A stretch of DNA of 64,000 nucleotides from Photobacterium lutimaris (GCF_003025555.1 NZ_PYMH01000003.1:124001-188000); one strand, 5' to 3'. Shown: positions 29,413 through 37,860, counted from the first letter of the stretch. Program-made: numbers and translations. The notes: generated by a model from the letters alone, not told the origin.

Positions 29413-30837
29413 ATGAGTTTTCAAGAAGAGTTTTTGTGGGGAAGTGCATCGGCAGCATACCAGATAGAGGGAGCTGCAAACCTCGATGGCAAGGGAGATT
29501 CCATTTGGGACGTATACTCCCGAGTACCAGGGAATACTTTCAAAAATACCACCGGTGAGGTCGCGATAGATTTCTATCACCGCTTTGAAGAAGACGTTGC
29601 CTTGATGAAGGAAATGGGCCTGCAGGCATACCGTTTCTCGGTATCTTGGCCACGAATTATGGCTGATGGCCGTACGGTTAACCGACAAGGAGTGGAGTTC
29701 TATCACAAAGTCATCGATACCCTGATTGCGAATGGCATCACGCCGATATTGACGATCTATCATTGGGATTTGCCGCAGGCATTACAAGATGAGTATCAGG
29801 GGTGGGAGAGCCGTGACATCATTGACGATTTTACTCGATACTGTGAAGTGCTGTTTGAAGAGTACGGCGATAAAATACCGTATTGGGTCAGTCTCAATGA
29901 GCAGAATATCTTTACCAGTCTTGGGTACCTGCAGGCTATTCACCCGCCGAAAGTTTCTGACTTCCAACGCTTTGTTAATGCCAATCATATTGCTAACTTA
30001 GCCAATGCCAGCGCAGTGAAAAAATTCCGTGAGATGGGTATCGAGGCCAAAATTGGTGCCAGCTTTGCTTACAGCCCTGCCTATGCACAGTCAGCGAAAC
30101 CTGAAGATGTCATCGCTGCGGAAGATGCCCAAGAACTGCAAGATCTGTTTTGGATGGATGTGTATGCCAAAGGCCGTTATCCTAAAATTGCCTTGAAGCG
30201 GTTGGAGACCTTGAATATCCATATCGACTTCCAACCGGGTGATAAAGAACTGTTGGCTGCCGGTGTATGTGATTTCATGGGCTTGAACTACTATCAGTCT
30301 GCGACATTCGTTGCTGCAGAGAATAAGCAAAAAACAGCTCAGACGGGTAATGCCTCACAGGTCTCGGTGGTATCAGAAATTAGCGACATCCCGACGGATA
30401 AGCTATTTGCAAGGGCGGATAACGAATACCTAGAAATGACGGACTGGAATTGGGCGGTTGACCCAAATGGTCTTCGGGTCGCGCTGCGTCGGATCACCTC
30501 TCGCTACGAGTTGCCTATCCTCATCAGTGAAAACGGCCTTGGAGCATTCGATACACTGACAGAAGAAGGCAAGGTACACGATGACTACCGGATCGACTTC
30601 CTCCGCCGCCATGTCGAAGCGATTTCAGAGGCTATTGATGATGGCTGTGAGGTTATCGGTTATTGCACTTGGTCTTGCCAAGACCTATTCAGCTGGTTAA
30701 ACGGCTACGCTAAGCGCTATGGTTTCATTTATGTCGACCGTGACGAAGAGAGCGCGAAAGAGCTCAAGCGATATAAGAAAGACAGTTTTTACTGGTATCA
30801 AAAAGTCATTGAAACGAATGGCGAGCAGTTAGATTAA
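29413..30837 (+). CDS. GH1 glycosidase, probable 6-phospho-beta-glucosidase
   Basis: A 474-residue cytoplasmic TIM-barrel enzyme of glycoside hydrolase family 1. FLWGSASAAYQIEGA is the N-terminal signature. The acid/base is Glu163 in SLNEQN and the nucleophile Glu373 in ISENG. The C-terminal loop DLFSWLNGYAKRYGFIYVD has Ser427, Lys434 and Tyr436, spaced like the phosphate-binding Ser, Lys and Tyr of 6-phospho-glycosidases. Plain beta-glucosidases normally have Glu in place of that Ser. So the substrate is probably a 6-phospho-beta-glucoside, although no PTS gene is in the window. AGGGTGG precedes the ATG; the divergent GntR gene is the likely regulator. Confidence 0.88.
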   Translation: MSFQEEFLWGSASAAYQIEGAANLDGKGDSIWDVYSRVPGNTFKNTTGEVAIDFYHRFEEDVALMKEMGLQAYRFSVSWPRIMADGRTVNRQGVEFYHKVIDTLIANGITPILTIYHWDLPQALQDEYQGWESRDIIDDFTRYCEVLFEEYGDKIPYWVSLNEQNIFTSLGYLQAIHPPKVSDFQRFVNANHIANLANASAVKKFREMGIEAKIGASFAYSPAYAQSAKPEDVIAAEDAQELQDLFWMDVYAKGRYPKIALKRLETLNIHIDFQPGDKELLAAGVCDFMGLNYYQSATFVAAENKQKTAQTGNASQVSVVSEISDIPTDKLFARADNEYLEMTDWNWAVDPNGLRVALRRITSRYELPILISENGLGAFDTLTEEGKVHDDYRIDFLRRHVEAISEAIDDGCEVIGYCTWSCQDLFSWLNGYAKRYGFIYVDRDEESAKELKRYKKDSFYWYQKVIETNGEQLD

Positions 30838-30862
30838 AATATTGCCCCAAAGATTTTTTGTC

Positions 30863-30892
30863 AGCTCACGTAACCGCGTGGGCTTTCTTTTG
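30863..30892 (+). terminator. Terminator of the GH1 gene
   Basis: AGCTCACG and CGTGGGCT form an 8-bp stem (one G-T pair) with a 6-nt loop, followed by TTCTTTT. It starts 25 bp after the GH1 stop. Confidence 0.75.
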
Positions 30893-30979
30893 GTTGCTTT
30901 TTGAGCATTTTTATTTTGTCTTAGAAAATGATAACGTTGAAGGCTGTATTCTGCTTTTCCTTTTACTTCAAGGGATATG

Positions 30980-31330
30980 ATGAAAAGGCTGATTAAACAA
31001 ATCGCGATAGTTAATTTAATTGCTGCAATTGTGGTGATGGTTTTATCTCAGTATGTGCCCGCTTTTAAAACGACGGGTCTAAGCGATTTTCTGTTCTATA
31101 TCGTAATAGTCGTTTGGGCCATCGCAGGGTTGACTTGGGATGGTGGTCGAGAGAGTCGAACATGGAATGACGACCCAGCCGCAAAGCAGTCAAGCTCTAT
31201 GGTTTCAGATCATGACTTCAAAAGTGATCAACAGACGCAAATCCACCACAACTATCAGTTCGGCCTAATGATGTTTATTGCGGGGCTCCCTGCTTTGGTT
31301 AGCTGTATTATTTTACGTTGGTTTGTTTAG
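30980..31330 (+). CDS. Small membrane protein of unknown function
   Basis: A 116-residue protein, MKRLIKQIAIVNLIAAIVVM at the start. Helices are visible at residues 8-26, 38-52 and 96-114, with a polar His/Gln/Asp-rich stretch between the last two (DHDFKSDQQTQIHHNYQ). AAGGGAT supports the tandem ATGs at 30977 and 30980. Its last 23 bp overlap the 3' end of the convergent sensor kinase gene. Family not recognised. It is probably a monocistronic inner-membrane protein. Confidence 0.6.
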   Translation: MKRLIKQIAIVNLIAAIVVMVLSQYVPAFKTTGLSDFLFYIVIVVWAIAGLTWDGGRESRTWNDDPAAKQSSSMVSDHDFKSDQQTQIHHNYQFGLMMFIAGLPALVSCIILRWFV

Positions 31331-32675
31331 GCACCGACAAAACAAAACTGGTAATGCCATTATCGGATCGCACCAGAATGTCACCGTGGTGGATTTTGGC
31401 AATAGAACGGGCAATCGCAAGCCCTAATCCAGCGCCAGCTGTGGCTCGGTGCATTCTGGCCTTATCGACGCGGTAGAAGCGTTCAAATATATAAGGCAGG
31501 TTCTCTGCTGGGATGGTTTCTCCCTTGTTGATAACGGCCACCCGAGTAGTGCTGTCTACTTCACTGATTTGAATATTTATCGCTTCATTATCATCACTAT
31601 GCCTAACCGCATTGGACATTAGATTACCGATGGCGCGCTTGAGCATCTCTTTATCACCGTGAACAAAGCCAGATCCCGATAGGTTTATAGTGACGCCTTT
31701 TTCTTCACCGGCCATTTCATAATATTCAGCCAAGTCTTCAATCAGAGGGCTAAGGGCGATATCTTCATTGGCTGTCTGCAACAAATTATGCTCAGACTTA
31801 GCCAAATACAGCATATCGGTAATGGTTTTGGTTAAACGACTTAGCTCTTCTGACGTTGAAATCAAGCTCTCCTGATACTCTTCGACTGTGCGAGGATGGG
31901 TGAGGAGCACTTGGGTCTGGGTCATCATATTGCTGATTGGCGTGCGTAGTTCATGGGCAATATCAGATGAGTATTCAGATAAGCGTTCAAATTCGTTCTC
32001 AAGCCGTGACAGCATGTCATTAGAAACAATAACCAACTGTTGGAGCTCGCTGGGAAACAACGCAGGCTCAATGCGTAGATCCAACTTCTCCGTCGAAATT
32101 TGCTGTAAGTGTTCTTCGAGGTGTTTGACTGGGCGCATGCCTTTTTTGACGATCAGCCACCCGAAAATGCCACTGATAATACTGGCAAACAAAGTGGTCC
32201 AAATGAGTACGGTAGTAAAGCTTGTCAGAAAGACATGATGGTAATTGATATTAATACCTAAGATAACATCGACGTTTGGCTCTTTATCTACCGGGAACCG
32301 AAATGCGCGGTAGCGAACATCGTTAGCCTGCCAATCCACGCTCTTCTTTGAGCGGTTATCGAGGAAAAATTCTGGTAAGTCAACATCTTCGGTTTGGTGC
32401 CGAATTTCCCCATTGTTGATCAACCATAGCTTAGTTTCGCCCAACTCAAAGAAGGTTCCATACTTGGCGATGAAATCGTTCTGTAATTGCAACGTGTTGA
32501 TCGTTTTGAACTTTTGCTCAAGGGTATACTGATCTTGCTGATAAAAGTGGTGCTTTAATTGGTAAAGGATGACGGTACTTAAGGTGCAAAGCACAAGGAG
32601 CGAGGCCGTAAAAAATGAGATGATGAGCTTTGCTGACATTGAATTGAAGAGTCGATTGCCTTTAATTTTGTTCAT
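31308..32675 (-). CDS. CusS-like sensor histidine kinase
   Basis: A 455-residue inner-membrane kinase of the heavy-metal sensor type. TM1 is at residues 15-38 and TM2 near 148-172, with a periplasmic domain of about 110 residues between. HAMP follows ([17 protein letters not shown]). The phospho-acceptor His is in [18 protein letters not shown], the N box is [10 protein letters not shown], and the ATP lid ends in [18 protein letters not shown]. Its start overlaps the end of the response regulator gene by 14 bp, so the pair is translationally coupled. The periplasmic domain lacks Met or His clusters, so metal sensing is not assured. Confidence 0.88.
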   Translation of the reverse strand: MNKIKGNRLFNSMSAKLIISFFTASLLVLCTLSTVILYQLKHHFYQQDQYTLEQKFKTINTLQLQNDFIAKYGTFFELGETKLWLINNGEIRHQTEDVDLPEFFLDNRSKKSVDWQANDVRYRAFRFPVDKEPNVDVILGININYHHVFLTSFTTVLIWTTLFASIISGIFGWLIVKKGMRPVKHLEEHLQQISTEKLDLRIEPALFPSELQQLVIVSNDMLSRLENEFERLSEYSSDIAHELRTPISNMMTQTQVLLTHPRTVEEYQESLISTSEELSRLTKTITDMLYLAKSEHNLLQTANEDIALSPLIEDLAEYYEMAGEEKGVTINLSGSGFVHGDKEMLKRAIGNLMSNAVRHSDDNEAINIQISEVDSTTRVAVINKGETIPAENLPYIFERFYRVDKARMHRATAGAGLGLAIARSIAKIHHGDILVRSDNGITSFVLSVPKQTNVK

Positions 32676-33342
32676 CTAGCATATACCCCATCCCGCGAAT
32701 AGTATGGATCAGCTTGGGTTTATAGTCTTTGTCGACTTTGCCTCGAAGTCTTTTGACTGCAACATCAATGACATTGGTATCACTGTCGAAGTTCATATCC
32801 CATACGATAGAGGCAATCTCTGAGCGTGATAACACTTCGCCTTGGCGTCGCATCAATAATTCAAGCAAGGAGAATTCCTTGGCAGTGAGGGTAATGCTGT
32901 CACCAGCACGGGTCACCCTGCGCTTGAGTAAATCAAGATGGAGGTTGGCTATTTCAAGGGCAAGTTCTTTTGAAGGCGTGGGTTGTTTTCTGCGTAGTGT
33001 ATTCTTGATTCGAGCGACGAGTTCGACAAAGGCAAAAGGCTTTACAATGTAGTCGTCTGCACCAAGCTCCAGGCCTTTTACTCGATCTTCGACCTGATCT
33101 CTAGCGGTCAGCATAATGACCGGTGTTTCGATATTGCTGGCACGGAGTGTGGTTAATACTTGCCAGCCATTGAGTTGTGGCAGCATGACATCAAGGATGA
33201 TGAGATCATAGCTGGCGCTGGTCGCTTGGTATAAGCCATCAACGCCGTCTGATGAGAGGTCAACAATGTAGCCTGCTTCGGTGAGTCCTTTTCTAAGGTA
33301 TTCGCCGGTCTTTGGTTCATCTTCAATCAGCAGTAACTTCAT
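32662..33342 (-). CDS. CusR-like OmpR-family response regulator
   Basis: A 226-residue two-domain regulator. The receiver domain has the acidic pocket ([13 protein letters not shown]), phospho-acceptor Asp51 in [14 protein letters not shown], and Lys101 in YIVKPFAF. The C-terminal winged helix (residues about 130-224) reads [21 protein letters not shown], then [15 protein letters not shown]. These match the CusR/CopR subgroup. TTGAGG precedes the ATG. It is the middle gene of DUF3316-regulator-kinase, with a CusR-box-like palindrome upstream of the first gene. Confidence 0.92.
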   Translation of the reverse strand: MKLLLIEDEPKTGEYLRKGLTEAGYIVDLSSDGVDGLYQATSASYDLIILDVMLPQLNGWQVLTTLRASNIETPVIMLTARDQVEDRVKGLELGADDYIVKPFAFVELVARIKNTLRRKQPTPSKELALEIANLHLDLLKRRVTRAGDSITLTAKEFSLLELLMRRQGEVLSRSEIASIVWDMNFDSDTNVIDVAVKRLRGKVDKDYKPKLIHTIRGMGYMLDEQN

Positions 33343-33375
33343 TTTTACCTCAAGTCAGTTCTAAAACATGGTTGC

Positions 33376-33399
33376 AAGGGGTGGGTCCTTCAACCCCTT
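33376..33399 (-). other. Hairpin between the DUF3316 and response regulator genes
   Basis: AAGGGGT and ACCCCTT form a 7-bp stem over a 10-nt loop within the 106-bp gap. No strong T run follows. It could attenuate transcription into the regulator-kinase pair while leaving the DUF3316 message abundant. Confidence 0.45.
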
Positions 33400-33448
33400 A
33401 ATCTGTCCATTTCGTATTGGGTATATCTAGGTAGGCATCTGATACCTA

Positions 33449-33829
33449 TTAGTTATTATCGTAGCGGAAGTGCTCATAACGAACATTGACATTTGCACGG
33501 TATTCGACATTTCCATCAGAACTCATCATCTCATCGACGGTGACATAACCGTTGTCTTGAATGCGCAGGCTAGAAATTTCTTGTGGACCCCATGCCATAA
33601 CACGCAGCATTTTGTGTAACTCTTCTGGCTTGCTGGTTTCTAACACATTCAGTACATGCTGGCCTTCAGCGTAGGCTGCATCACGGGTTTCAAAGGTTGT
33701 AGTATTGATTACACGCTCATTGCTTTGCACGCTGTATTTGCTACCTGGGAGCAATGAAGTGGAAGCCATTGATGGTAAGCTAAACATTACAAGTGTTGTG
33801 GCGACGGCAATTGATTTAAGTAATTTCAT
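33449..33829 (-). CDS. Periplasmic DUF3316 family protein
   Basis: A 126-residue exported protein. The signal peptide MKLLKSIAVATTLVMFSLPS is cut after SMA near residue 22. The mature part (SVQSNERVINTTTFETRDAA, then GYVTVDEMMSSDGNVEYRAN) resembles the DUF3316 family common in Vibrionaceae, whose function is unknown. GAGAGGAC precedes the ATG. It heads a same-strand set with the CusRS-like pair, which suggests it is either a regulated output or an accessory to signal detection. Confidence 0.8.
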   Translation of the reverse strand: MKLLKSIAVATTLVMFSLPSMASTSLLPGSKYSVQSNERVINTTTFETRDAAYAEGQHVLNVLETSKPEELHKMLRVMAWGPQEISSLRIQDNGYVTVDEMMSSDGNVEYRANVNVRYEHFRYDNN

Positions 33830-33904
33830 AGTAGTGTCCTCTCAGTGTTTGACTTTACGTTAGAGAGAATACCGAACTGATGGTGACCAAAACCGGACGC
33901 CAAC

Positions 33905-33920
33905 ATGACATTTTTGTCAT
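33905..33920. promoter_or_regulatory. CusR-box-like palindrome
   Basis: ATGACATTTTTGTCAT is the core of a larger perfect dyad (10-bp arms, 33901-33910 and 33915-33924). The E. coli CusR box has the same half-sites and spacing (ATGACAANNTTGTCAT). It lies 76 bp upstream of the DUF3316 start and 39 bp upstream of the divergent VOC gene, so the CusR-like regulator probably controls its own operon and perhaps the VOC gene. Confidence 0.7.
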
Positions 33921-33958
33921 GTTGAATTTATGAATGATATCGTTATTAGGAGCAAAGG

Positions 33959-34387
33959 ATGGAACCACGAATCAGTATTATCACATTGGGTGTAGCAAAC
34001 CTTGAGGCGTCGTATGAGTTCTACCGTAAACTGGGTTTCCCATCGCCGAAAAAGCCAGAAGACGGCATCATATTCTTTAAAACGGGTGGGGTGTGCTTGG
34101 CGTTATACCCATTGGATGCTTTGGCAGAAGATGTGTCACCTGATTTCAATGCGGTGAAAGCGGGCTTCCCCGGTATTACCTTGGCTCATAATACTCGCTC
34201 AAGAGAAGAGGTGGATGCGGTATTGGCGCTGGCGGAGCAAGCAGGCGGTAAAATTGAAAAGCAGGCGCAAGATGTATTTTGGGGCGGCTATAGCGGCTAC
34301 TTCTCCGATCCCGATGGGTATTTATGGGAAGTCGCTTATGGAGACTGCTGGGAATTCAATGCTGACGGTAGCTTAGTTATCGATTAA
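33959..34387 (+). CDS. VOC-family (glyoxalase-fold) protein
   Basis: A 142-residue cytoplasmic protein of the vicinal oxygen chelate superfamily. It shows two beta-alpha-beta-beta-beta halves: ISIITLGVANLEASYEFYRKLGF, and FWGGYSGYFSDPDGYLWEVAYG, the latter being the usual C-terminal half with its metal-ligand Glu. The N-terminal position often occupied by His is Thr (ITLGV), so metal binding may differ. Substrate unknown. GGAGCAAAGG precedes the ATG. It heads a forward group with the GFA and DUF3565 genes. Confidence 0.82.
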   Translation: MEPRISIITLGVANLEASYEFYRKLGFPSPKKPEDGIIFFKTGGVCLALYPLDALAEDVSPDFNAVKAGFPGITLAHNTRSREEVDAVLALAEQAGGKIEKQAQDVFWGGYSGYFSDPDGYLWEVAYGDCWEFNADGSLVID

Positions 34388-34440
34388 AACACCCGTTATA
34401 TATTAAACGAATTACAGCACTTGTGAATCAAGGAAGAAAC

Positions 34441-34836
34441 ATGATCAAAAGAGTAGGTGATACGGAAATTCAAACTAAGCATCGGGCGACATGCCACTGT
34501 GGGGCCGTAGAGCTTGAATTGACACTACCTAACGGTATTGAAAATCCTCGCCGTTGCGATTGTTCCATTTGCCGCCGTAAAGGGGCAATAGTGGGGTCGG
34601 TAAAACTTGATGGTATTCGTATAATTAAAGGTCAAGATGTTCTTAAACTTTACCAATTTAATACCCATACCGCGAAGCACTACTTCTGCTCTGAATGTGG
34701 CATTTACACTCATCACCAAAGACGTTCAAATCCCGAAGAGTATGGTTACAACATAGGGTGTCTGGAAGGTGTCAATCCCTTTGAGTTAGGTGATGTGGTG
34801 ACGAATGATGGTGTTAACCATCCAGCAGATCGATAG
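34441..34836 (+). CDS. GFA-family protein (glutathione-dependent formaldehyde-activating fold)
   Basis: A 131-residue protein of the Mss4-like GFA fold. Zinc-binding cysteines are visible in ATCHCGAVELEL, RRCDCSICRRKG and YFCSECGIYTHHQ, the normal arrangement. The founding enzyme joins formaldehyde to glutathione, but most members are uncharacterised. The ATG at 34441 follows AAGGAAG; a GTG six codons upstream was rejected. It lies 53 bp after the VOC gene, which may indicate co-transcription and a shared role in aldehyde handling (inference). Confidence 0.88.
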   Translation: MIKRVGDTEIQTKHRATCHCGAVELELTLPNGIENPRRCDCSICRRKGAIVGSVKLDGIRIIKGQDVLKLYQFNTHTAKHYFCSECGIYTHHQRRSNPEEYGYNIGCLEGVNPFELGDVVTNDGVNHPADR

Positions 34837-34860
34837 TTGGATAGGATACTGGGTATATCG

Positions 34861-35064
34861 ATGCGACAAGCCATTATTAATTATCATTTGGATGAAGAAA
34901 ATCATTGGGTGGCTGAATTAGAGTGCGGCCACAACCAGCATGTCAGACATCAGCCACCCTTTATCAATCGTCCTTGGGTTGTTTCTAAAACAGGTAGAAA
35001 ATCGATGCTGGGTTATAGGCTGGAATGCAAGAAGTGCGATGAAGGTATGCCTGTCGATAATTGA
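34861..35064 (+). CDS. DUF3565 family small protein
   Basis: A 67-residue protein with the family's conserved centre: VAELECGHNQHVRHQPPFIN, then RPWV and a final ECKKCDEG. The Cys/His pattern (CGH, H-x2-H, CKKC) implies a small zinc-binding domain. The ATG at 34861 gives the usual family start; the in-frame TTG eight codons upstream was not used. It follows the GFA gene by 24 bp. Function unknown. Confidence 0.85.
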   Translation: MRQAIINYHLDEENHWVAELECGHNQHVRHQPPFINRPWVVSKTGRKSMLGYRLECKKCDEGMPVDN

Positions 35065-35117
35065 TAAAAGGTATTTTTAAAAACCAGTTGATGGAAGATG
35101 TCTTTTTGTAATGGGAT

Positions 35118-35204
35118 ATGGAGTACATCTATAACTCAACAGTGGCATCAGTTCAAAATAATGGTGAGTTCTACAGTACGATCAGTTTAAATTATGATTT
35201 CTAA
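35118..35204 (+). pseudogene. Remnant of an outer-membrane beta-barrel protein C-terminus
   Basis: A 28-codon stretch reads MEYIYNSTVASVQNNGEFYS then TISLNYDF and stop. Alternating polar and aromatic residues ending in a C-terminal Phe is the signature of the last strand of an outer-membrane barrel, recognised by the Bam machinery. An in-frame TAA at 35109-35111 and no upstream coding sequence in this frame show it is not a complete gene. An alternative frame reads VMGYGVHL just upstream, which hints at a frameshift within the ancestral barrel strand. Confidence 0.45.
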
Positions 35205-35520
35205 GACAGAATGCTGATCGACGTGCGTAAATTATCTTTACAAAAACACAATAAAATATCGTTTGATTGACGGTCTTTTACGCTCATTTACCATGTGCTT
35301 GTATTATTTTTGAGAAATAAAACGACTTATATGAAGTTGTTATTTCTTATGCTCTATAGCTTTATTGTGCTTGGTAAAGGATAAAGTGGGTGGCGGTAAA
35401 ATATAGTGGTTATTTGTAATTTTAGAATTATTACTCTGTAAATTAATGATTATCAGTTAAATTGGTTATTTGTAAGCCATGCGTATACAAATGTAAAGCA
35501 CTGTCAGGACAATAAATCAT

Positions 35521-35537
35521 GTTCGAATAATTCGAAC
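35521..35537. promoter_or_regulatory. Perfect inverted repeat upstream of a small secreted protein gene
   Basis: GTTCGAA and TTCGAAC are separated by TAA, giving a 17-bp dyad 90 bp upstream of the next start. It could be an operator. No cognate regulator is obvious in the window. Confidence 0.45.
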
Positions 35538-35626
35538 GACATGATTGATTTTCTATGTTTCATTATATTGATGCCCCAGCTAAATTTAACTCCGAACCCA
35601 AACGAATATATTAACGGAGAAATATT

Positions 35627-35935
35627 ATGCTTAAGCTTACAGGTACCATGATTGCTGCGACTGTATTACTAAGCTCACCAGTGATGGCTGATTTAAACCT
35701 TGATGTTACGCCACAAAATGAAGGTGCATGGGTAAAAGTAAGTGAAAACGGAGCACCAGCTAGCAACGTTACAATTACTACCAATGTTCCAGGTACAGGC
35801 TCTTTCACCACGGATGAGCATGGTAGGGCTTATGTGACTATTGCATCTAACCGATCAGGTAGTGTGAAATTCAGGGCAATGGATGTAGAAGGTAACCTTG
35901 CTTACAAATCGGCGCTAATTAGCAAAGATAAGTAA
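35627..35935 (+). CDS. Small secreted protein with Ig-like fold
   Basis: A 102-residue exported protein. The signal peptide MLKLTGTMIAATVLLSSPVM is cut after VMA near residue 21. The mature 80 residues are rich in alternating beta pattern: GAWVKVSENGAPASNVTITT, then FTTDEHGRAYVTI. This resembles Ig-like or carboxypeptidase-regulatory-like beta sandwiches with the 'T-DE-G-A-V' turn. GGAGAAA precedes the ATG. It is monocistronic with its own terminator. The exact family was not recognised. Confidence 0.72.
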   Translation: MLKLTGTMIAATVLLSSPVMADLNLDVTPQNEGAWVKVSENGAPASNVTITTNVPGTGSFTTDEHGRAYVTIASNRSGSVKFRAMDVEGNLAYKSALISKDK

Positions 35936-36020
35936 CCGAATAGAATCTTTATGGAAGAGTTGGAAACGGATATCCAGCATGCCAAACGTGGTATGACTAC
36001 TGTAAATGATTCAACAAGAA

Positions 36021-36058
36021 AAAGGCCGGAAAGATATTCAGAAGTCTTTCCGGCCTTT
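36021..36058. terminator. Bidirectional terminator between secreted protein and HD-domain genes
   Basis: AAAGGCCGGAAAGA and TCTTTCCGGCCTTT form a perfect 14-bp stem over a 10-nt loop, flanked by A- and T-rich ends. It lies between convergent genes and can serve both. Confidence 0.9.
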
Positions 36059-36081
36059 GTCATTTTCTACTAAGAAAACGA

Positions 36082-36675
36082 TTAGTCGTCGACCAGCCAG
36101 CCATTCGTTACGGCTAAATTAATTTGTTCGCAAGCGTATTGCCATAGTTTAGGCGTTACTTTTTCTAGGTACGCATTACGTTTTAGGACCTGTTGCTTGG
36201 TTACCGTATGTTTAACCCAGCTACCACCTCCGTTGGACATGTTCTGGATCAGCGGCAAAATGCGATCCATCGCTTTGGCAAAGCGGGCATCGGCGGTTTC
36301 AGCTTGTTCAAATTCCAGCCATAGCGATTTCATCTCGTTGAACTGCGCTTCTGGCAGTAGGCCAAACAAACGGTTGGCAGCAGCAATTTCCTTTTCTTCC
36401 TGGCCGTCTAGTTCATGTTGCTCAGCAAAAGCAAAAGTATCACCTGCATCAATCTCAACGATGTCATGGATGAGTAGCATCATGACTGCGCGATTCACAT
36501 CGACAGGCTCTTCGATATAGTCCTTTAGTACTTGCGCCATAAGAGCAATGTGCCAGCTGTGCTCAGCACTGTTTTCCTGGCGATTGTTATCTGGTTTTAC
36601 CATGGTTTTGCGGTAGATCGCTTTAAGGCGATCCAGTTCATTGATAAAGGCCAGCTGTTTGTCGAGATTAAGCAT
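36082..36675 (-). CDS. HD-domain phosphohydrolase (YfbR/HDDC2-like)
   Basis: A 197-residue cytoplasmic metal-dependent phosphohydrolase. The HD signature is AEHSWHIALMAQ with His39, then LLIHDIVEIDAGDT with His70 and Asp71. A further conserved Asp lies in AKAMDRILPLI. Family members such as E. coli YfbR and eukaryotic HDDC2 dephosphorylate deoxynucleoside 5'-monophosphates, the most likely activity here. AGAGGAA precedes the ATG. It follows galR on the same strand by 37 bp, so the two may be co-transcribed. Confidence 0.85.
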   Translation of the reverse strand: MLNLDKQLAFINELDRLKAIYRKTMVKPDNNRQENSAEHSWHIALMAQVLKDYIEEPVDVNRAVMMLLIHDIVEIDAGDTFAFAEQHELDGQEEKEIAAANRLFGLLPEAQFNEMKSLWLEFEQAETADARFAKAMDRILPLIQNMSNGGGSWVKHTVTKQQVLKRNAYLEKVTPKLWQYACEQINLAVTNGWLVDD

Positions 36676-36712
36676 ACATTCCTCTTATTGCTCTTTGATC
36701 GTCGCGATCGCG

Positions 36713-37711
36713 TTATTTCTGAGTGACGGACAAGCGTCGTACTAGGGTGGGGACAAACATCCGGGTACACGTCTTGTTTTCATCACCTTTTGCCAATGAC
36801 AGCGAAAGGTTCGCTGCTTGTTCAGCCATGATGTTGATCGGGTAGCGAACCGTGGTTAGCTTCGGGCTCAAATATTTTGCGATGATACCATCATCGAAAC
36901 CGATCAGAGAGATATCTTGTGGTGGGGAAATACCGTTTTCTTCCAGTACCGATAAACACCCAGCGGCCATATTGTCGTTGTAAGCGGCAATCGCCGTAAT
37001 TGGCAGGTTTTTGGAAAGCAGATTCATCATCGCATGCTCACCACCGGCTTCATCGGGTGAGCTGTATTCGATATAGCTGTCATCGGTGGGTAGGTTATAG
37101 GCCCTAAGTGCATCGAGGTATCCGGCGAGGCGCTGCTCGGTATCTTCAATGTCATGGTTTGAACAGGCATAACCGATATGCTGGTGGCCGTTCTTGATCA
37201 GGTATTCAGTTGCGAGATATGAGCCTTTATGGTTATCAAGTGCAATACAGCGATGGGCTATCTCAGGAATATAACGGTTGATAACCACCATTCCCGGTAC
37301 CTCATTGGCAAAGTCAATCAGCTCTTGATTGCTCAGGCCTTTGCTGTGAATGATCAGTGATTCACAACGGCTGTTGATAAGCAGTTCAATGGCTTCTTTT
37401 TCGGTCGCGGCGTTGTGATAGCCATTGCCGATCAAAATTTGCTTGCCGTTTTGCCGTGCTATCTGGTCAATGGCTTTTAACATGGAGCCAAAGAAGGGAT
37501 CGGAGACATCGCCGACAACCACGCCAATCGTATTGGTGGATTGGCTGACCAAGGCTCTGGCATTGGCATTGGGGCGATAGCCAAGCTCTTTCATCGCCTG
37601 AGTCACCGACGAAATCGAGGCCTTACTGGCTTTTGGGGATTTATTGATCACTCGTGATACTGTCGCAACGGATACACCGGCCAGCTTTGCCACATCCTTA
37701 ATCGTAGCCAT
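36713..37711 (-). CDS. galR: Galactose operon repressor GalR
   Basis: A 332-residue LacI-family repressor collinear with E. coli GalR. The DNA-binding region MATIKDVAKLAGVSVATVSR, ending in VINKSPKAS, differs little from E. coli. The effector domain has GVVVGDVSDPFFGSML, RCIALDNHKGSYLATEYLI and LIGFDDGIIAKYLSPKLTTV, as in galactose binders. A GalR-like site lies 129 bp upstream, suggesting autoregulation. It is unlinked to galETKM but is probably their repressor. A close paralogue is encoded at 48344-49348. Confidence 0.88.
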   Translation of the reverse strand: MATIKDVAKLAGVSVATVSRVINKSPKASKASISSVTQAMKELGYRPNANARALVSQSTNTIGVVVGDVSDPFFGSMLKAIDQIARQNGKQILIGNGYHNAATEKEAIELLINSRCESLIIHSKGLSNQELIDFANEVPGMVVINRYIPEIAHRCIALDNHKGSYLATEYLIKNGHQHIGYACSNHDIEDTEQRLAGYLDALRAYNLPTDDSYIEYSSPDEAGGEHAMMNLLSKNLPITAIAAYNDNMAAGCLSVLEENGISPPQDISLIGFDDGIIAKYLSPKLTTVRYPINIMAEQAANLSLSLAKGDENKTCTRMFVPTLVRRLSVTQK

Positions 37712-37839
37712 GGCTACACATCCTAGCTCAAATCAAACTTGGTACCTATTTAACACCGACTATGTAACGGGTGCAATCATCTTGCACTAAAAAGTCAGTG
37801 CTATTCACTATATTGATTAAAAATCAAAGAGAAAGAGAA

Positions 37840-37855
37840 GTGTAACCGTTACCAT
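37840..37855. promoter_or_regulatory. GalR-like operator upstream of galR
   Basis: GTGTAACCGTTACCAT matches the GalR consensus GTGKAANCGNTTNCAC at 14 of 16 positions. It fits autoregulation. A second small dyad, GTGCAA and TTGCAC around a 5-nt spacer, lies at 37771-37787. Confidence 0.5.
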
Positions 37856-37860
37856 AGATG

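Larger units (their letters stand above)
35065..35626. other. Interval with gene remnant and palindrome, otherwise gene-free
   Basis: About 560 bp, very AT-rich after 35210. It holds a degraded outer-membrane protein tail (35118-35204) and, near its right end, the palindrome GTTCGAATAATTCGAAC. No intact gene was found in it. Confidence 0.5.
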
